Below the pieces are notes generated by a model. It was not told the origin of the DNA. It did no database searches and saw only the letters and a program-made list of their open reading frames with translations. A DNA stretch of 64,000 nt from Nonomuraea solani (GTDB taxonomy: Bacteria; Actinomycetota; Actinomycetes; Streptosporangiales; Streptosporangiaceae). The stretch lies in contig NZ_FNVT01000014.1 in assembly GCF_900108335.1 (NCBI RefSeq), forward strand, positions 124,001-188,000. Reading direction: 5' to 3'. This document shows, one piece after another, positions 15,880 through 24,403 of the stretch. Within the stretch, counting starts at the first letter, position 1, and the number at the start of each line of letters is the position of its first letter. A program made the translations under genes and the position numbers.

Positions 15880-16620
15880 GTGAGGCACCGGTGGGTCGAG
15901 GCTCGCGTCAACCGTGATCATGCCTTAGGGCTGCGGCTCACGCTCGCCGGGTTCGCGGTCGCGCTGATCATGATTCCGTTCAGCCTGCTGCTCGTCGTGG
16001 CCAAGATGCCGGTCAACGACCTGGACGCGCGGGTCGCCGCGGAGCTGCACGCGTACGCGCACGCCAACCCCGCCATGACCACGGTGCTCGCCGTCTGGTC
16101 GGAGGTGTTCGGGCCGTGGCCGTGGCGGATCGCGGTCGTCGCGTACGCCGCCTGGCTGCTGCGGAAGGGCGCCCGCCGTCTGGCCCTCTGGGCGGTCACC
16201 ACCGTGGCGGTGGGCGGGGTGCTGGGCCTCGCCATCAAGATCATCGTGGCCCGGGCCCGGCCCCACCTGCCGGACCCCGTCGCGCTCGCGCCGGGCGACT
16301 CGTTCCCGTCGGGCCACACGGTCGCCGCGACCGTCGGCGCGGCGGTGATCGTCCTGCTCGTCTTATCGCGGCTGCCGCGACGGGGGCGGTGGGTGGCCTG
16401 GGCGGTGGCCGCGTTCCTGGCGCTGTCGGTGGGCTACACGAGGATCGCGCTCGGCGTGCACTGGGTGAGCGACGTGGCGGGCGGCCTGGTGCTGGGGATG
16501 GCCGTGGTCGCGGCGACCACGGCGGGATTCGAGACGTGGCGGCGTGAGCAGGGCCGCAGGCCGGCCTCGCCGCTGGCCGAGGGCATCGCTCCCGAGTCGG
16601 TGAAGGTGAGTCATGACTGA
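15880..16620 (+). CDS. PAP2-family membrane phosphatase (first of pair)
   Basis: A 246-residue integral membrane phosphatase with five or six helices. PAP2 motifs are KIIVARARPHLPD (motif 1), the PSGHT motif (SFPSGHTVAA) and the final ALGVHWVSDVAGG with the catalytic His. Family members hydrolyse phosphatidic acid, undecaprenyl diphosphate or similar lipids at the outer face. The GTG at 15880, with AAGGAGG and CAGGAG upstream, is preferred to the ATG at 15853. Its stop overlaps the start of the second PAP2 gene by 8 bases, indicating coupled translation. Confidence 0.88.
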   Translation: MRHRWVEARVNRDHALGLRLTLAGFAVALIMIPFSLLLVVAKMPVNDLDARVAAELHAYAHANPAMTTVLAVWSEVFGPWPWRIAVVAYAAWLLRKGARRLALWAVTTVAVGGVLGLAIKIIVARARPHLPDPVALAPGDSFPSGHTVAATVGAAVIVLLVLSRLPRRGRWVAWAVAAFLALSVGYTRIALGVHWVSDVAGGLVLGMAVVAATTAGFETWRREQGRRPASPLAEGIAPESVKVSHD

Positions 16621-17272
16621 GCACATCAGGTACTACGCGCTGACGCTCCTGTTACCCGTACTGGCGATGCTCGGGGTGACGTACGCCGCCGGCCAGGTCA
16701 TTCTCGCCTGGCCCACCGGAGAGGCGGGCGTCAGCGAGGCCTTGGCCGCCGATCGGACCTCCTGGTGGAACGCCGCCACCGACCTCGGCAGCAGCCTGTC
16801 CGACACGCCCTACATCGTGGCGCTGACGGCGATCGCGGTCGTCGTGTGCCGGCTCGTGTTCCACCGCTGGCGCGAATCGATCTTCCTCTTCGCGGCCGTC
16901 TGGAGCCAGTCGCTCATCTTTTTGGCCACCACCGTGCTCGTCGAGCGGCACCGGCCGCGCGTGCCGCACCTCGACCCGGCCCCGCCCACCTCCAGCTTCC
17001 CGTCGGGGCACATGAGCGCCGCCGTCGCGTTCTACTGCGGGATCGCGCTCATCCTGACGCTGCGCGTCCGTACCCGGGCGCTCCAGGTGCTGATCTGGGC
17101 GCTCGCCCTGTTCGCGCCGCTCGCCGTCGGCTTCTCGCGCCTCTACCGGGGCATGCACTTCCTCACCGACGTCACCTGGGGCCTGCTGCTCGGCATCGGG
17201 TGCGTGGTGATGGCGGCGCGAGCGATCCTGTACGCGTCCCCGGCCCGGGAACGTACGCCGTCCCTCAGGTGA
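16613..17272 (+). CDS. PAP2-family membrane phosphatase (second of pair)
   Basis: A 219-residue membrane phosphatase with about six helices and all three PAP2 motifs: VERHRPRVPHLD, SSFPSGHMSAAV and SRLYRGMHFLTDVTWG. It differs from the preceding PAP2 protein by an extracytoplasmic loop after the first helix (about residues 30-65), as in undecaprenyl-diphosphatase/BcrC-like proteins. Start and stop overlap both neighbours: 8 bases with the first PAP2 gene, and 8 bases tail-to-tail with the P450 gene. Confidence 0.88.
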   Translation: MTEHIRYYALTLLLPVLAMLGVTYAAGQVILAWPTGEAGVSEALAADRTSWWNAATDLGSSLSDTPYIVALTAIAVVVCRLVFHRWRESIFLFAAVWSQSLIFLATTVLVERHRPRVPHLDPAPPTSSFPSGHMSAAVAFYCGIALILTLRVRTRALQVLIWALALFAPLAVGFSRLYRGMHFLTDVTWGLLLGIGCVVMAARAILYASPARERTPSLR

Positions 17273-18473
17273 GGAGCACGGGCAGCGCCCGGACGTCGTT
17301 GCCGATGAAGCTCGCCTGCGGGACCGGCTCACCCGCGCCGGTCGCGAGCCGGACGCGCGGGAACCGCTCGAACAGCGCCGGCAGGGCGATGCCCGCCTCC
17401 AGCCTGGCCAGCGGCGCGCCGAGGCAGAAGTGCAGGCCGTGCCCGAAGGCGAGATGCTGGCGGTCGCGCCGGTCGATGTCGAACCTGCCGGGCTCCGGAT
17501 TGACCTCCGGGTCCCGTCCGTGGGCGCCGAACGCGATCAGGATCAGATCGCCCTTGGCGATCGTGACCCCCTCGCCGAGGTCGATGTCCGTGGTCGCGTA
17601 GCGCAGCGGCAGGTGCATGACCGGCGACTGCCGGCGCAGCGTCTCCTCGACGACGTCGCTCCAGCGGCCGGGCGCGGCGAGGACGGTGGCGCGCTGCTCC
17701 GGGTGGGCGAGCATGGCGATGATCGCGTGGTCGATCAGCGACACCGTGGTCTCGCTGCCCGCCCCGATCATCAGCAGCAGGGTGCTGATCAGCTCGTCCA
17801 TGCTGAGCCGATCGCCGTCCTCCTGCTGCGCGGTCAGCAGCAGGCTCGTCATGTCGTCGCCGGGACCGGCCCGTTTGGCGGCGATGAGCCGTTGCATGGC
17901 GGCGTACATCTGCTGCTGGACCGCCGTCGCCTGCTGGACGCTCAGGCTCTGGTCCAGGACCTGGTCGATGGCGCCCAGCATGGCCGGCCGCAGCGCGTCC
18001 GGCACGCCGAACAGGTCGCAGATCACCTGGCTGGGGATGCGGTACGAGAAGCGCGCCCGCAGATCCACCGGCTCACCGGCGGGCACGGTCGCGAGCTCGT
18101 CGAGCAGGGTCGCGACGATCCTGCCGACGGCCGGCCGCATGACCTCGATGCGCCGGGGCGCGAAAGCCCTCCCGACCAGGTCCTTCAGCCGCTGGTGATC
18201 GGCGCCGTCGGTGGTGAACATGCTGACGACGTCGACCCACACGGTCAGCCAGGGGATGGCGAAGGGCCGGTAGCCGGGCCAGGACCGGCGGGCGTCCTTG
18301 GAGACGCCGGGATGGGTCAGCAGGTGCTTGACCACGTCGCCCCGGGTGACGGACCATGCGACGAGGTCGTCGGGGAGCAGGACGGGGACGGCGGGACCGG
18401 CCGCGCGCAGCCGGTCGATCTGCTCATGGAGGCGGACACCGGTGGTGTCGAGAAGCGTGGGCGAGCCGGTCAC
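17265..18473 (-). CDS. cytochrome P450 (CYP family, class I bacterial type)
   Basis: A 402-residue soluble P450. Oxygen-binding I-helix motif GAGSETT (237-243), K-helix EETLRR (276-281) and heme loop FGHGLHFCLG with the thiolate ligand Cys350 are all intact, so it should be active. Electrons would come from a ferredoxin/reductase not encoded nearby. GTG 18473 is preceded by GGAGGTC at good spacing and fits the usual length. It diverges from an AraC-type regulator across 191 bp containing an 11-G tract, so that protein is its likely regulator. Confidence 0.92.
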   Translation of the reverse strand: MTGSPTLLDTTGVRLHEQIDRLRAAGPAVPVLLPDDLVAWSVTRGDVVKHLLTHPGVSKDARRSWPGYRPFAIPWLTVWVDVVSMFTTDGADHQRLKDLVGRAFAPRRIEVMRPAVGRIVATLLDELATVPAGEPVDLRARFSYRIPSQVICDLFGVPDALRPAMLGAIDQVLDQSLSVQQATAVQQQMYAAMQRLIAAKRAGPGDDMTSLLLTAQQEDGDRLSMDELISTLLLMIGAGSETTVSLIDHAIIAMLAHPEQRATVLAAPGRWSDVVEETLRRQSPVMHLPLRYATTDIDLGEGVTIAKGDLILIAFGAHGRDPEVNPEPGRFDIDRRDRQHLAFGHGLHFCLGAPLARLEAGIALPALFERFPRVRLATGAGEPVPQASFIGNDVRALPVLLT

Positions 18474-18606
18474 GGGGGACCTCCTGCGGGCACGAGCCGG
18501 GCACGAGTCGAGCAGGTGTGAGGTGGATTTACCCCCTTCCGGCCGCTGGGGAACCCGGGCCGGAGGGTGGCCCCGCACGTTCTCGGCGGATCCACTCGCA
18601 CGCCGC

Positions 18607-18617
18607 GGGGGGGGGGG
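18607..18617. repeat. homopolymeric tract of 11 G
   Basis: Eleven consecutive G residues lie in the promoter region between the divergent P450 and AraC genes, about 48 bp before the AraC start. Such tracts are prone to slippage and can vary promoter spacing between cells; they are also frequent sequencing-error sites. Confidence 0.9.
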
Positions 18618-18664
18618 AAGTACCGTCGGAATGATGTGCACCTTCGGCTGACCTGGAGGCGATC

Positions 18665-19648
18665 ATGACTCACGCCGGGCAGACGACCGCGCAGCCGGTG
18701 CTCTCGGAGTTCGACACCACCGATGCCGAGGCCATGCGTGAATACCTGGTGGCCACCTACGGCACCGGTCTGCGCATCCAAGGCGACGGCGACGGCCTGT
18801 TGCGCATGCGGCATCGTCGTCTCGACGCCGGGGCGTTCTGCCTGGACACCGCCGCGCAACTGGCGCGGCTGGCGTTCTCGGTCGAGCCGATGAGCGGGTA
18901 CGTGGTGTGCATGAGCACCACCTCCCGGGTGGACCGTACCTGCGGCAGGAGCGAAGGCCGGTACGCGCCCGGCGCCGTGTTCCTGATGAACCGGCTGGAC
19001 CTGCCCCACGCCACGCGATGGCTGCCCGGCCGGGTCGAGGCGACGGTCCTGGACCCCAGCCTGCTCGCCCAGGTCGCCGAGACGGCCCCGGCCAGGCGCG
19101 CCGCGGCCATCGGACTGACCGGCCTGGACCCCGTCTCACCGGCCGCCGCGGCGCACTGGAACGCCACCCGCGCCTACGTGGCCGGGCTGCTGGCCAACCC
19201 CGCGGCCGTGGCCCAGCCCCTGATGCTCGGGGCCGCCGGCCGGCTGCTGGCCGGTGCCGCCCTGGCCGTCTTCCCCAACACCGCACTCGGCCTGCCCACC
19301 ATCGAGGACCGTCACGACGCCCACCCGGCCACCCTGCGCCGCGCCCTGACGTACATCGACGATCATCCCGGCCACGACCTCAGCCCGGCTGATATCGCCG
19401 CCGCCGCCGGCGTCACCATCCGGGCGATGCAACTGGCCTTCCGCCGTCATCTCGACACCACGCCGATGGCGTACGTACGCCGGGTCCGGCTCGCCTGCGC
19501 CCATCGCGACCTGCAGGCCGCCGATCCGACCAAGGGCGACACCGTCATCGCCATCGCCAACCGCTGGGGTTTCGCCCACCCGGGCCGCTTCACCGCCTTC
19601 TACCGGTCGGTCTATGACGTGCCGCCCAGCGTTACGCTCCGAGCATGA
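18665..19648 (+). CDS. AraC family transcriptional regulator
   Basis: A 327-residue activator-type protein with an AraC_binding_2-like N-terminal sensor domain (about 40-215) and a C-terminal double helix-turn-helix (about 225-325): LSPADIAAAAGVTIRAMQLAFRRHLDTTPMAYVRRVRL and VIAIANRWGFAHPGRFTAFYR. GGAGG precedes ATG 18665. It is divergent from the P450 gene and probably regulates it; the inducer is unknown. Confidence 0.9.
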   Translation: MTHAGQTTAQPVLSEFDTTDAEAMREYLVATYGTGLRIQGDGDGLLRMRHRRLDAGAFCLDTAAQLARLAFSVEPMSGYVVCMSTTSRVDRTCGRSEGRYAPGAVFLMNRLDLPHATRWLPGRVEATVLDPSLLAQVAETAPARRAAAIGLTGLDPVSPAAAAHWNATRAYVAGLLANPAAVAQPLMLGAAGRLLAGAALAVFPNTALGLPTIEDRHDAHPATLRRALTYIDDHPGHDLSPADIAAAAGVTIRAMQLAFRRHLDTTPMAYVRRVRLACAHRDLQAADPTKGDTVIAIANRWGFAHPGRFTAFYRSVYDVPPSVTLRA

Positions 19649-19666
19649 CCACCGGCGGCGAGGGCG

Positions 19667-20134
19667 TCAGAAGCCCGCAGGACGCCAGGCGGAGGCGGCC
19701 TCGCGGTCGCGGCCCGCGGCCCGGCGATGCCAGGCGGCCTTCTCACTGAGCCACGCGGCCGACCCGGTTCCCGTGGTCCCGGCGGCGGCCATGCTCGCCC
19801 GCCGCTCGAAATGGTCGGCCAGACGCTGATGCGCTTCGGCGCTGAGCGTCAACGTCTGGCTGTACCGCCAGCGGGCCATCCGCAACCGCGCGGCGGCCCT
19901 GCTCTCATCCGGGTTCGCGTCCGGCCTTCGTGGGAGAGCCTCTCCGGCGGAGTCGCTCGCGCCGCGCCGGCGGTCCCGCATCCTGCGCAGCATCGCTCTG
20001 AAGTAGTTCGCGTCCTTCGCGGCCGCCGCGGCGCGCTCCAGGCGCCCCTCCGCCAGATGAGAGATCCCCGGCGCGGGAGTTTGCTGGCTGTTGCTCCCAC
20101 TGAGCTCGAAAGGGGCATTCATCTCAGATGTCAT
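19667..20134 (-). CDS. hypothetical helical protein
   Basis: A 155-residue protein with no recognised domain. It is Ala/Arg-rich and predicted mostly helical (HLAEGRLERAAAAAKDANYF, then YSQTLTLSAEAHQRLADHFER), with no signal peptide, membrane segment or Cys. GAAAGG seven bases upstream supports the ATG at 20134. It converges with the AraC gene. Codon bias matches real genes here, but function is unknown. Confidence 0.6.
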   Translation of the reverse strand: MTSEMNAPFELSGSNSQQTPAPGISHLAEGRLERAAAAAKDANYFRAMLRRMRDRRRGASDSAGEALPRRPDANPDESRAAARLRMARWRYSQTLTLSAEAHQRLADHFERRASMAAAGTTGTGSAAWLSEKAAWHRRAAGRDREAASAWRPAGF

Positions 20135-20294
20135 ACCTTTCGGGGCAGACAAGTCAAATGGTCACCGTGAGTGAACAAGCCACCACCTCATGGTGAGCCT
20201 CCGGTGAATCGTTGTCTGTGCCTGCCCGCGAAATCCTGAGCCATGACCTGTCCGCGAAACGAAGCGAAGCGGCCGGGATGGTAGGTATGGAAGG

Positions 20295-21056
20295 GTGGCG
20301 CCTTTCTTCCGCACCAACAGCACGGAGTTCGACTTCCCGCCGTTCGCCGGGCTGCCCCCGGTCCGCTACGTGCTCGCCGCGGCGCCCCGCTCCGGCAGCA
20401 ACATGCTCGTTCGCACGCTCTGGCACACCGGCAGGGCCGGGTTCGCCGACGGCTACCTCACCGACACCCACGTCCTCGACTACTTCGAGCGCTGGGGCTT
20501 CGAGACGGCCGACCCGGCCGGGCTGGTGAAGGACTACATCCGCCGGTTGATGACCTGCCGGACCAGCCCGAACGGCGTCTTCGGCCTCAAGGTGCACGGC
20601 GAGCACCTGCCGGGGCTGGAGGTCGACCTGGACGAGCTGCTCCTGTCGCCGCGCTACATCTGGCTGCGGCGCAGAGACCGGGTCAGGCAGGCCATCTCGT
20701 ACGTCCTGGCCAAGCAGACCGGCGTCTGGATCGTGGACGGCGTCTACCTGTCGACCAGCCGGGCGCGTACCGAACCTCGCTACGACTACGCCGAGATCCT
20801 CCGTCACCTGCACCAGCTCGACGCCGAGACGCGGGTGTGGGAGCGATATTTCGCCCGGCGCGGGCACGAGCCGCACGTCGTCTACTACGAGGACATGCTC
20901 GCCGACCACCCGGGCACCGTGCTCGGCTGCCTGCGGCACCTGGGCGTGCAGCCGCCGGACTCCCTGCCGGACCCGGGCATCAAGCGTCAGTCGGGTGAGG
21001 TCACCGAGCGGTGGGTGGCGAGGTTCGAGCGGGACGTCATGGAATCGTCTCGCTGA
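20295..21056 (+). CDS. Stf0-type sulfotransferase
   Basis: A 253-residue soluble sulfotransferase of the Stf0 type. The PAPS 5'-phosphosulfate loop is AAPRSGSNML (about 28-37) and the 3'-phosphate-binding region includes RRRDRVRQAISYV (about 125-137). Family members move sulfate from PAPS to a hydroxyl acceptor (trehalose in the founding mycobacterial enzyme). It starts at GTG 20295. Its last 20 bases overlap the end of the convergent DUF5825 gene, the final gene of the RiPP operon, so a role in sulfating that product (for example Tyr) is conceivable but unproven. Confidence 0.78.
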   Translation: MAPFFRTNSTEFDFPPFAGLPPVRYVLAAAPRSGSNMLVRTLWHTGRAGFADGYLTDTHVLDYFERWGFETADPAGLVKDYIRRLMTCRTSPNGVFGLKVHGEHLPGLEVDLDELLLSPRYIWLRRRDRVRQAISYVLAKQTGVWIVDGVYLSTSRARTEPRYDYAEILRHLHQLDAETRVWERYFARRGHEPHVVYYEDMLADHPGTVLGCLRHLGVQPPDSLPDPGIKRQSGEVTERWVARFERDVMESSR

Positions 21057-21705
21057 GCGGCCAGCGCCTGATCCGATAGGGGGCCCACCACACATACCGC
21101 CCGGTCCGGTGGAGGAGGCCGGCCCGCAGGTAGTGCTCGGTCACGGCCGGGGAGAGCGCCGTCGCGCGGACGCCCCGCAGCAGGGCCGCGATCGCCTCCT
21201 CGCGGCCCGGGTTGCGCAGGACGAGCCGCTTGAACGTGCCCGTCCGGCGGTCCCGCACTTCGAGGAAGCCGGGGCCGGCCCGGTAGCCGCACATGGCGAC
21301 GTGGAAGGTGGCCCGCCACTCGGCCGCGATCCGATCCCCGTCGCCGGCCTCCGACGCGACGGCCGCCGGCGGGTACAGGTGGCTGAGGGGCCGCCAGTCC
21401 TGGGCGGCCGGCAGGCGGATCGTCCAGTCGACGGCGATGCCGTGGCTGGTCAGCTCGCGGACCACGCACAGGGCGGCCACCGTGGCGGCGCCGTCGGGGT
21501 CTCCCAGGTCGACCAGGTCGTCCAGGCGGGCCAGTTGGACGCCGTCCGCAGCCAGCCGCGACACCGCCGCGAGCGGGTCGCCGGTGAGGTCCGCGCGGCC
21601 CGCGTACACACCGGGAATCCGCCGGGCGGCCGGGTCGCGCTCTTTCCACAGCTCCATCGGCACGGGCGCCGGGATCCCTGAGGCCACGGCCGGGCGCGCG
21701 CTCAT
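21037..21705 (-). CDS. DUF5825 family protein (RiPP cluster accessory)
   Basis: A 222-residue soluble protein matching DUF5825, a family of unknown function that in actinobacteria typically sits next to B12-dependent radical SAM RiPP enzymes. Features: ELWKERDPAARRIPGVYAG near the start, a central alpha/beta part (DLVDLGDPDGAATVAALCVV, VDWTIRLPAAQDW), and a C-terminal RTGTFKRLVLRNPGREEAI segment ending in helices. ATG 21705 overlaps the stop of the upstream radical SAM gene (ATGA). It is the last gene of the operon. A role as substrate-binding or chaperone partner is inference from context. Confidence 0.7.
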   Translation of the reverse strand: MSARPAVASGIPAPVPMELWKERDPAARRIPGVYAGRADLTGDPLAAVSRLAADGVQLARLDDLVDLGDPDGAATVAALCVVRELTSHGIAVDWTIRLPAAQDWRPLSHLYPPAAVASEAGDGDRIAAEWRATFHVAMCGYRAGPGFLEVRDRRTGTFKRLVLRNPGREEAIAALLRGVRATALSPAVTEHYLRAGLLHRTGRYVWWAPYRIRRWPLSETIP

Positions 21706-23639
21706 CGGCCCACTCCCGCCGGGACGGCCGTTTCCGTGGTGACCGGCCGGGCGAGGGCCGGTACGAGCGGTTCGCCCCGTCCGAGATTGTCGCCGTTGAG
21801 ACGCAGCAGATCCTGGTTGGCGACCGCCGGCGCGATGTGCACGGCCTGGCCCCCGTCGCAGAACACCAGCCCCAGCTCCCGCCACCGCTCCAGCAACGCC
21901 GCGATGCCGTCCTCGGTCACGCCGTCGTGCCTGGCCGCCGCCTTGCGGGTCAGGGCCGCCAGGCCGTGCGGCGTGTCGAGCAGGCGGAACACCGTCACCT
22001 CCAGCGGATCCGTCAGATCCAGCAGCCGCCAGGAGAACCCGGGCCTGCTGTCCACGAGGACGATGTGGTCACCCAGGTCGCAGTGGGTCAGGCGGCTGAT
22101 CGGATAGGCGTCCTTCCAGGCGGCGACGGCCGCGCGCAGCCGGTCGAGGCAGCCCGCGCCGATCCCGCGGTGCGGCGAGTCGAAGACATAGACGAGCTCG
22201 GACAGCTCGGCCTCCGGCAGGTCGTAGATGTGCGCGTACTGCGCGGCCGGCCGCAGGTCGCCGAACCCCAGCTCCGGCCGGTCGAAGTACGGGCTGAAGC
22301 GCTCGACCTTCAGCCGGGTGGCGTTCGACGGCGGCATGAGGTGGTGCAGGGCGGCCGCCTGCTCGATCACGTTGTCGTAGTCGGCCTCGGTCTCGCCGGG
22401 GAAGCCGTACAGGTAGTTCCAGTTCAGGTTGATGCCGACGGTCTCGGCGTCGCGCAGCAGCCGGGCGTTCAGGCAGCCGCTCACCCCCTTGTCCATCAGG
22501 GCGAGCACGTGGCTGCTCAGGTTCTCCACACCGGGCTGCATGTACGTGATCCCGGCGGCGCGCAGGGTTTCGAGCTGGTCGCGGCGCAGGTTCGCCTTGA
22601 TCTCGTAGCCGATGCGCAGGTCGTAGCCGGACTCTCGCAGGCGCGGTGCCATCGACGACAGATACGCCATGTCGAGGATGTTGTCGGTCACCCACACGTC
22701 GAGGATCCGGTGCCGCTCGACCAGCCCGAGGATCTCGTCCACGAACCGGCCGGGATCCTTGCTCCTGAACTGCATCAAGGACCCGTTGAGGCCGCAGAAC
22801 GTACAGTGGTGCTTCTCGCCCCACCAGCAGCCGCGCGACCCCTCCACGGTGAGCCGCGGCTCCACCCACGCGCCCGCGACGGAGCGCGCGTGCCGCTCGA
22901 AGTAGTCGCCGAACTCGGGCGCGACCAGCGCCGACGCGGGCAGCGGCCGGGCCTCCACCCGGTTCGCGACCGACGCGCCGCCGGGCTGACGCCAGCACAG
23001 CCCGGCGATCTCGGACACCTCGCCCCGGGTGCGCAGCGCGTCCAGCAACGCCGGGAAGGCCAGCTCGCCCTCGCCGCGCACCACGTAGTCCACGAACGGG
23101 AAGTTCCGGTGCATCGCCGCGCCCTGCGGCCCCTCACAGTTGGCGCCGCCGAACACCGTGACGACGTCCGGGGCGAGCGCCTTGACCGCACGCGCCGCCG
23201 CCAGGGCCGCCGCGTTCTGCGCGAACGTGGCGGTGAACCCCACCAGATCCGGCCCCATGGCCACGATCCGGGCGGCGATGTCCTCGATGTAGCGGGGCGC
23301 GAGCTCGTGCAGCTCGGTCGCCTTGGCCAGCATCGGCTCGGGCACGCTGCCGTCGAGGAACTCGGCGAACTCCGCCACCTTCCACCGGGGCCGCTCGTTC
23401 AGCGCCGCCGAGAAGATCCACTCGCTGTGGCCGGAGAAGTAGGAGCTGACGAAGGTGTCGTACTCCTCGAACGAGAAGCCGACCTGGGCGTCCACCCAGT
23501 CGATGAAGTCGAGGTTGGCGTGGACGACGTCCACGACGTCGCCGGGGAACACGTCGAGGACCCGGCGCCTGAGCACGCCGAGCGACAGCGACGGCGCGTC
23601 CACGGTCGACCACGGCATGTCCACCAACACGATGTGCAT
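21702..23639 (-). CDS. RiPP maturation radical SAM protein 1 family (B12-binding)
   Basis: A 645-residue radical SAM enzyme. An N-terminal cobalamin-binding-like Rossmann domain (about 1-210; DLVGFTATFAQNAAALAAAR, VTVFGGANCEG) precedes a radical SAM barrel whose iron-sulfur cysteines form C271-x7-C279-x2-C282 (CWWGEKHHCTFC). That spacing is typical of the RiPP maturation family and unlike the usual CX3CX2C. Later motifs are DNILDM, GYEIKANL and YLYGFPGETEADYDN. The C-terminal 200 residues are a family-specific region. Members are thought to methylate or otherwise modify peptide carbons. It is coupled by ATGA to the DUF5825 gene and preceded by AAGGA. Confidence 0.87.
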   Translation of the reverse strand: MHIVLVDMPWSTVDAPSLSLGVLRRRVLDVFPGDVVDVVHANLDFIDWVDAQVGFSFEEYDTFVSSYFSGHSEWIFSAALNERPRWKVAEFAEFLDGSVPEPMLAKATELHELAPRYIEDIAARIVAMGPDLVGFTATFAQNAAALAAARAVKALAPDVVTVFGGANCEGPQGAAMHRNFPFVDYVVRGEGELAFPALLDALRTRGEVSEIAGLCWRQPGGASVANRVEARPLPASALVAPEFGDYFERHARSVAGAWVEPRLTVEGSRGCWWGEKHHCTFCGLNGSLMQFRSKDPGRFVDEILGLVERHRILDVWVTDNILDMAYLSSMAPRLRESGYDLRIGYEIKANLRRDQLETLRAAGITYMQPGVENLSSHVLALMDKGVSGCLNARLLRDAETVGINLNWNYLYGFPGETEADYDNVIEQAAALHHLMPPSNATRLKVERFSPYFDRPELGFGDLRPAAQYAHIYDLPEAELSELVYVFDSPHRGIGAGCLDRLRAAVAAWKDAYPISRLTHCDLGDHIVLVDSRPGFSWRLLDLTDPLEVTVFRLLDTPHGLAALTRKAAARHDGVTEDGIAALLERWRELGLVFCDGGQAVHIAPAVANQDLLRLNGDNLGRGEPLVPALARPVTTETAVPAGVGR

Positions 23640-23662
23640 GGTTCCGTCCTTCTTCTCCAGGT

Positions 23663-24403
23663 TCACCACAGGCCGCGCCGGGACAGCGCGTCGCGCGCCG
23701 CCCGGCTCCCGTCCGACGGCTCGGCCGCGAAGGCCGCGGCCACCCGCTCGGACACCACGCCACGGGTGACCCCGGCGGGCGTGGCGAAGTACGCGTACGG
23801 CACCGGCTCCGCGCCCTCTCCCGGGTTCTCGCCCCAGGAGGTGAGGGAGTCCGGCGCGTACCGGCGCAGGGCGGCGTGGCCCCGGCCGGTCTCGACGATG
23901 CCCTCGCAGCCGATGGCGAACGACAGCGGCCGCTCGCACGACAGCGCCGTGAACAGGGCGATCATCAGCTCATGGGTGATCGTCTCGCGCAGGACGCGAG
24001 GCTCCGGCGCCAGGTCGAGCAGGAAGCGGGCGAACGCCTCCTCCACCGACAACCCCGTCCCCGCGTACGGCACCAGCCGGAACTCCGCGAACCGGGGCGA
24101 GCCGAGGAACCCGTCGAGCAGCTCGGCCTCCGTCGCGGCGATGAGGCGCAGGCTGTGCGGGAACGCCGTCGCGAGGCTGCCACCCGTGCCGAGCCGCCAG
24201 ATCGTCGAACGGAACCGGCGCGCGGCCGCGTCCAGCTCGTCGAGGTCGATCGTCTCCAGGCACTCCAGCTCGCCCTCGCTCGTGGCCACCGCCGCGGCGC
24301 CCTCGGTGGCCAGCCGCTCCCGCAACCGGCCGTCGAGCAGCAACCGCATGATCAGGTCCGAGAGCCGCTCGCCGTCGAGCGGCCGGGCCGCCGGGGCGCT
24401 CAT
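23663..24403 (-). CDS. probable MNIO partner / peptide-recognition protein
   Basis: A 246-residue protein of no named family, coupled by ATGA to the upstream MNIO gene. The N-terminal 55 residues (LSDLIMRLLLDGRLRERLA..., ETIDLDELDAAARRF) resemble the helical Nif11/LigA-like leader domains used in RiPP recognition. The rest is mixed, with Trp/Phe-rich helices (FRSTIWRLGTGGSLATAFPHSLRLIAATEAE). MNIO enzymes usually need a partner such as MbnC or TglI encoded immediately next to them; position and size fit that role. Assignment is by context, not by clear homology. Confidence 0.55.
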   Translation of the reverse strand: MSAPAARPLDGERLSDLIMRLLLDGRLRERLATEGAAAVATSEGELECLETIDLDELDAAARRFRSTIWRLGTGGSLATAFPHSLRLIAATEAELLDGFLGSPRFAEFRLVPYAGTGLSVEEAFARFLLDLAPEPRVLRETITHELMIALFTALSCERPLSFAIGCEGIVETGRGHAALRRYAPDSLTSWGENPGEGAEPVPYAYFATPAGVTRGVVSERVAAAFAAEPSDGSRAARDALSRRGLW

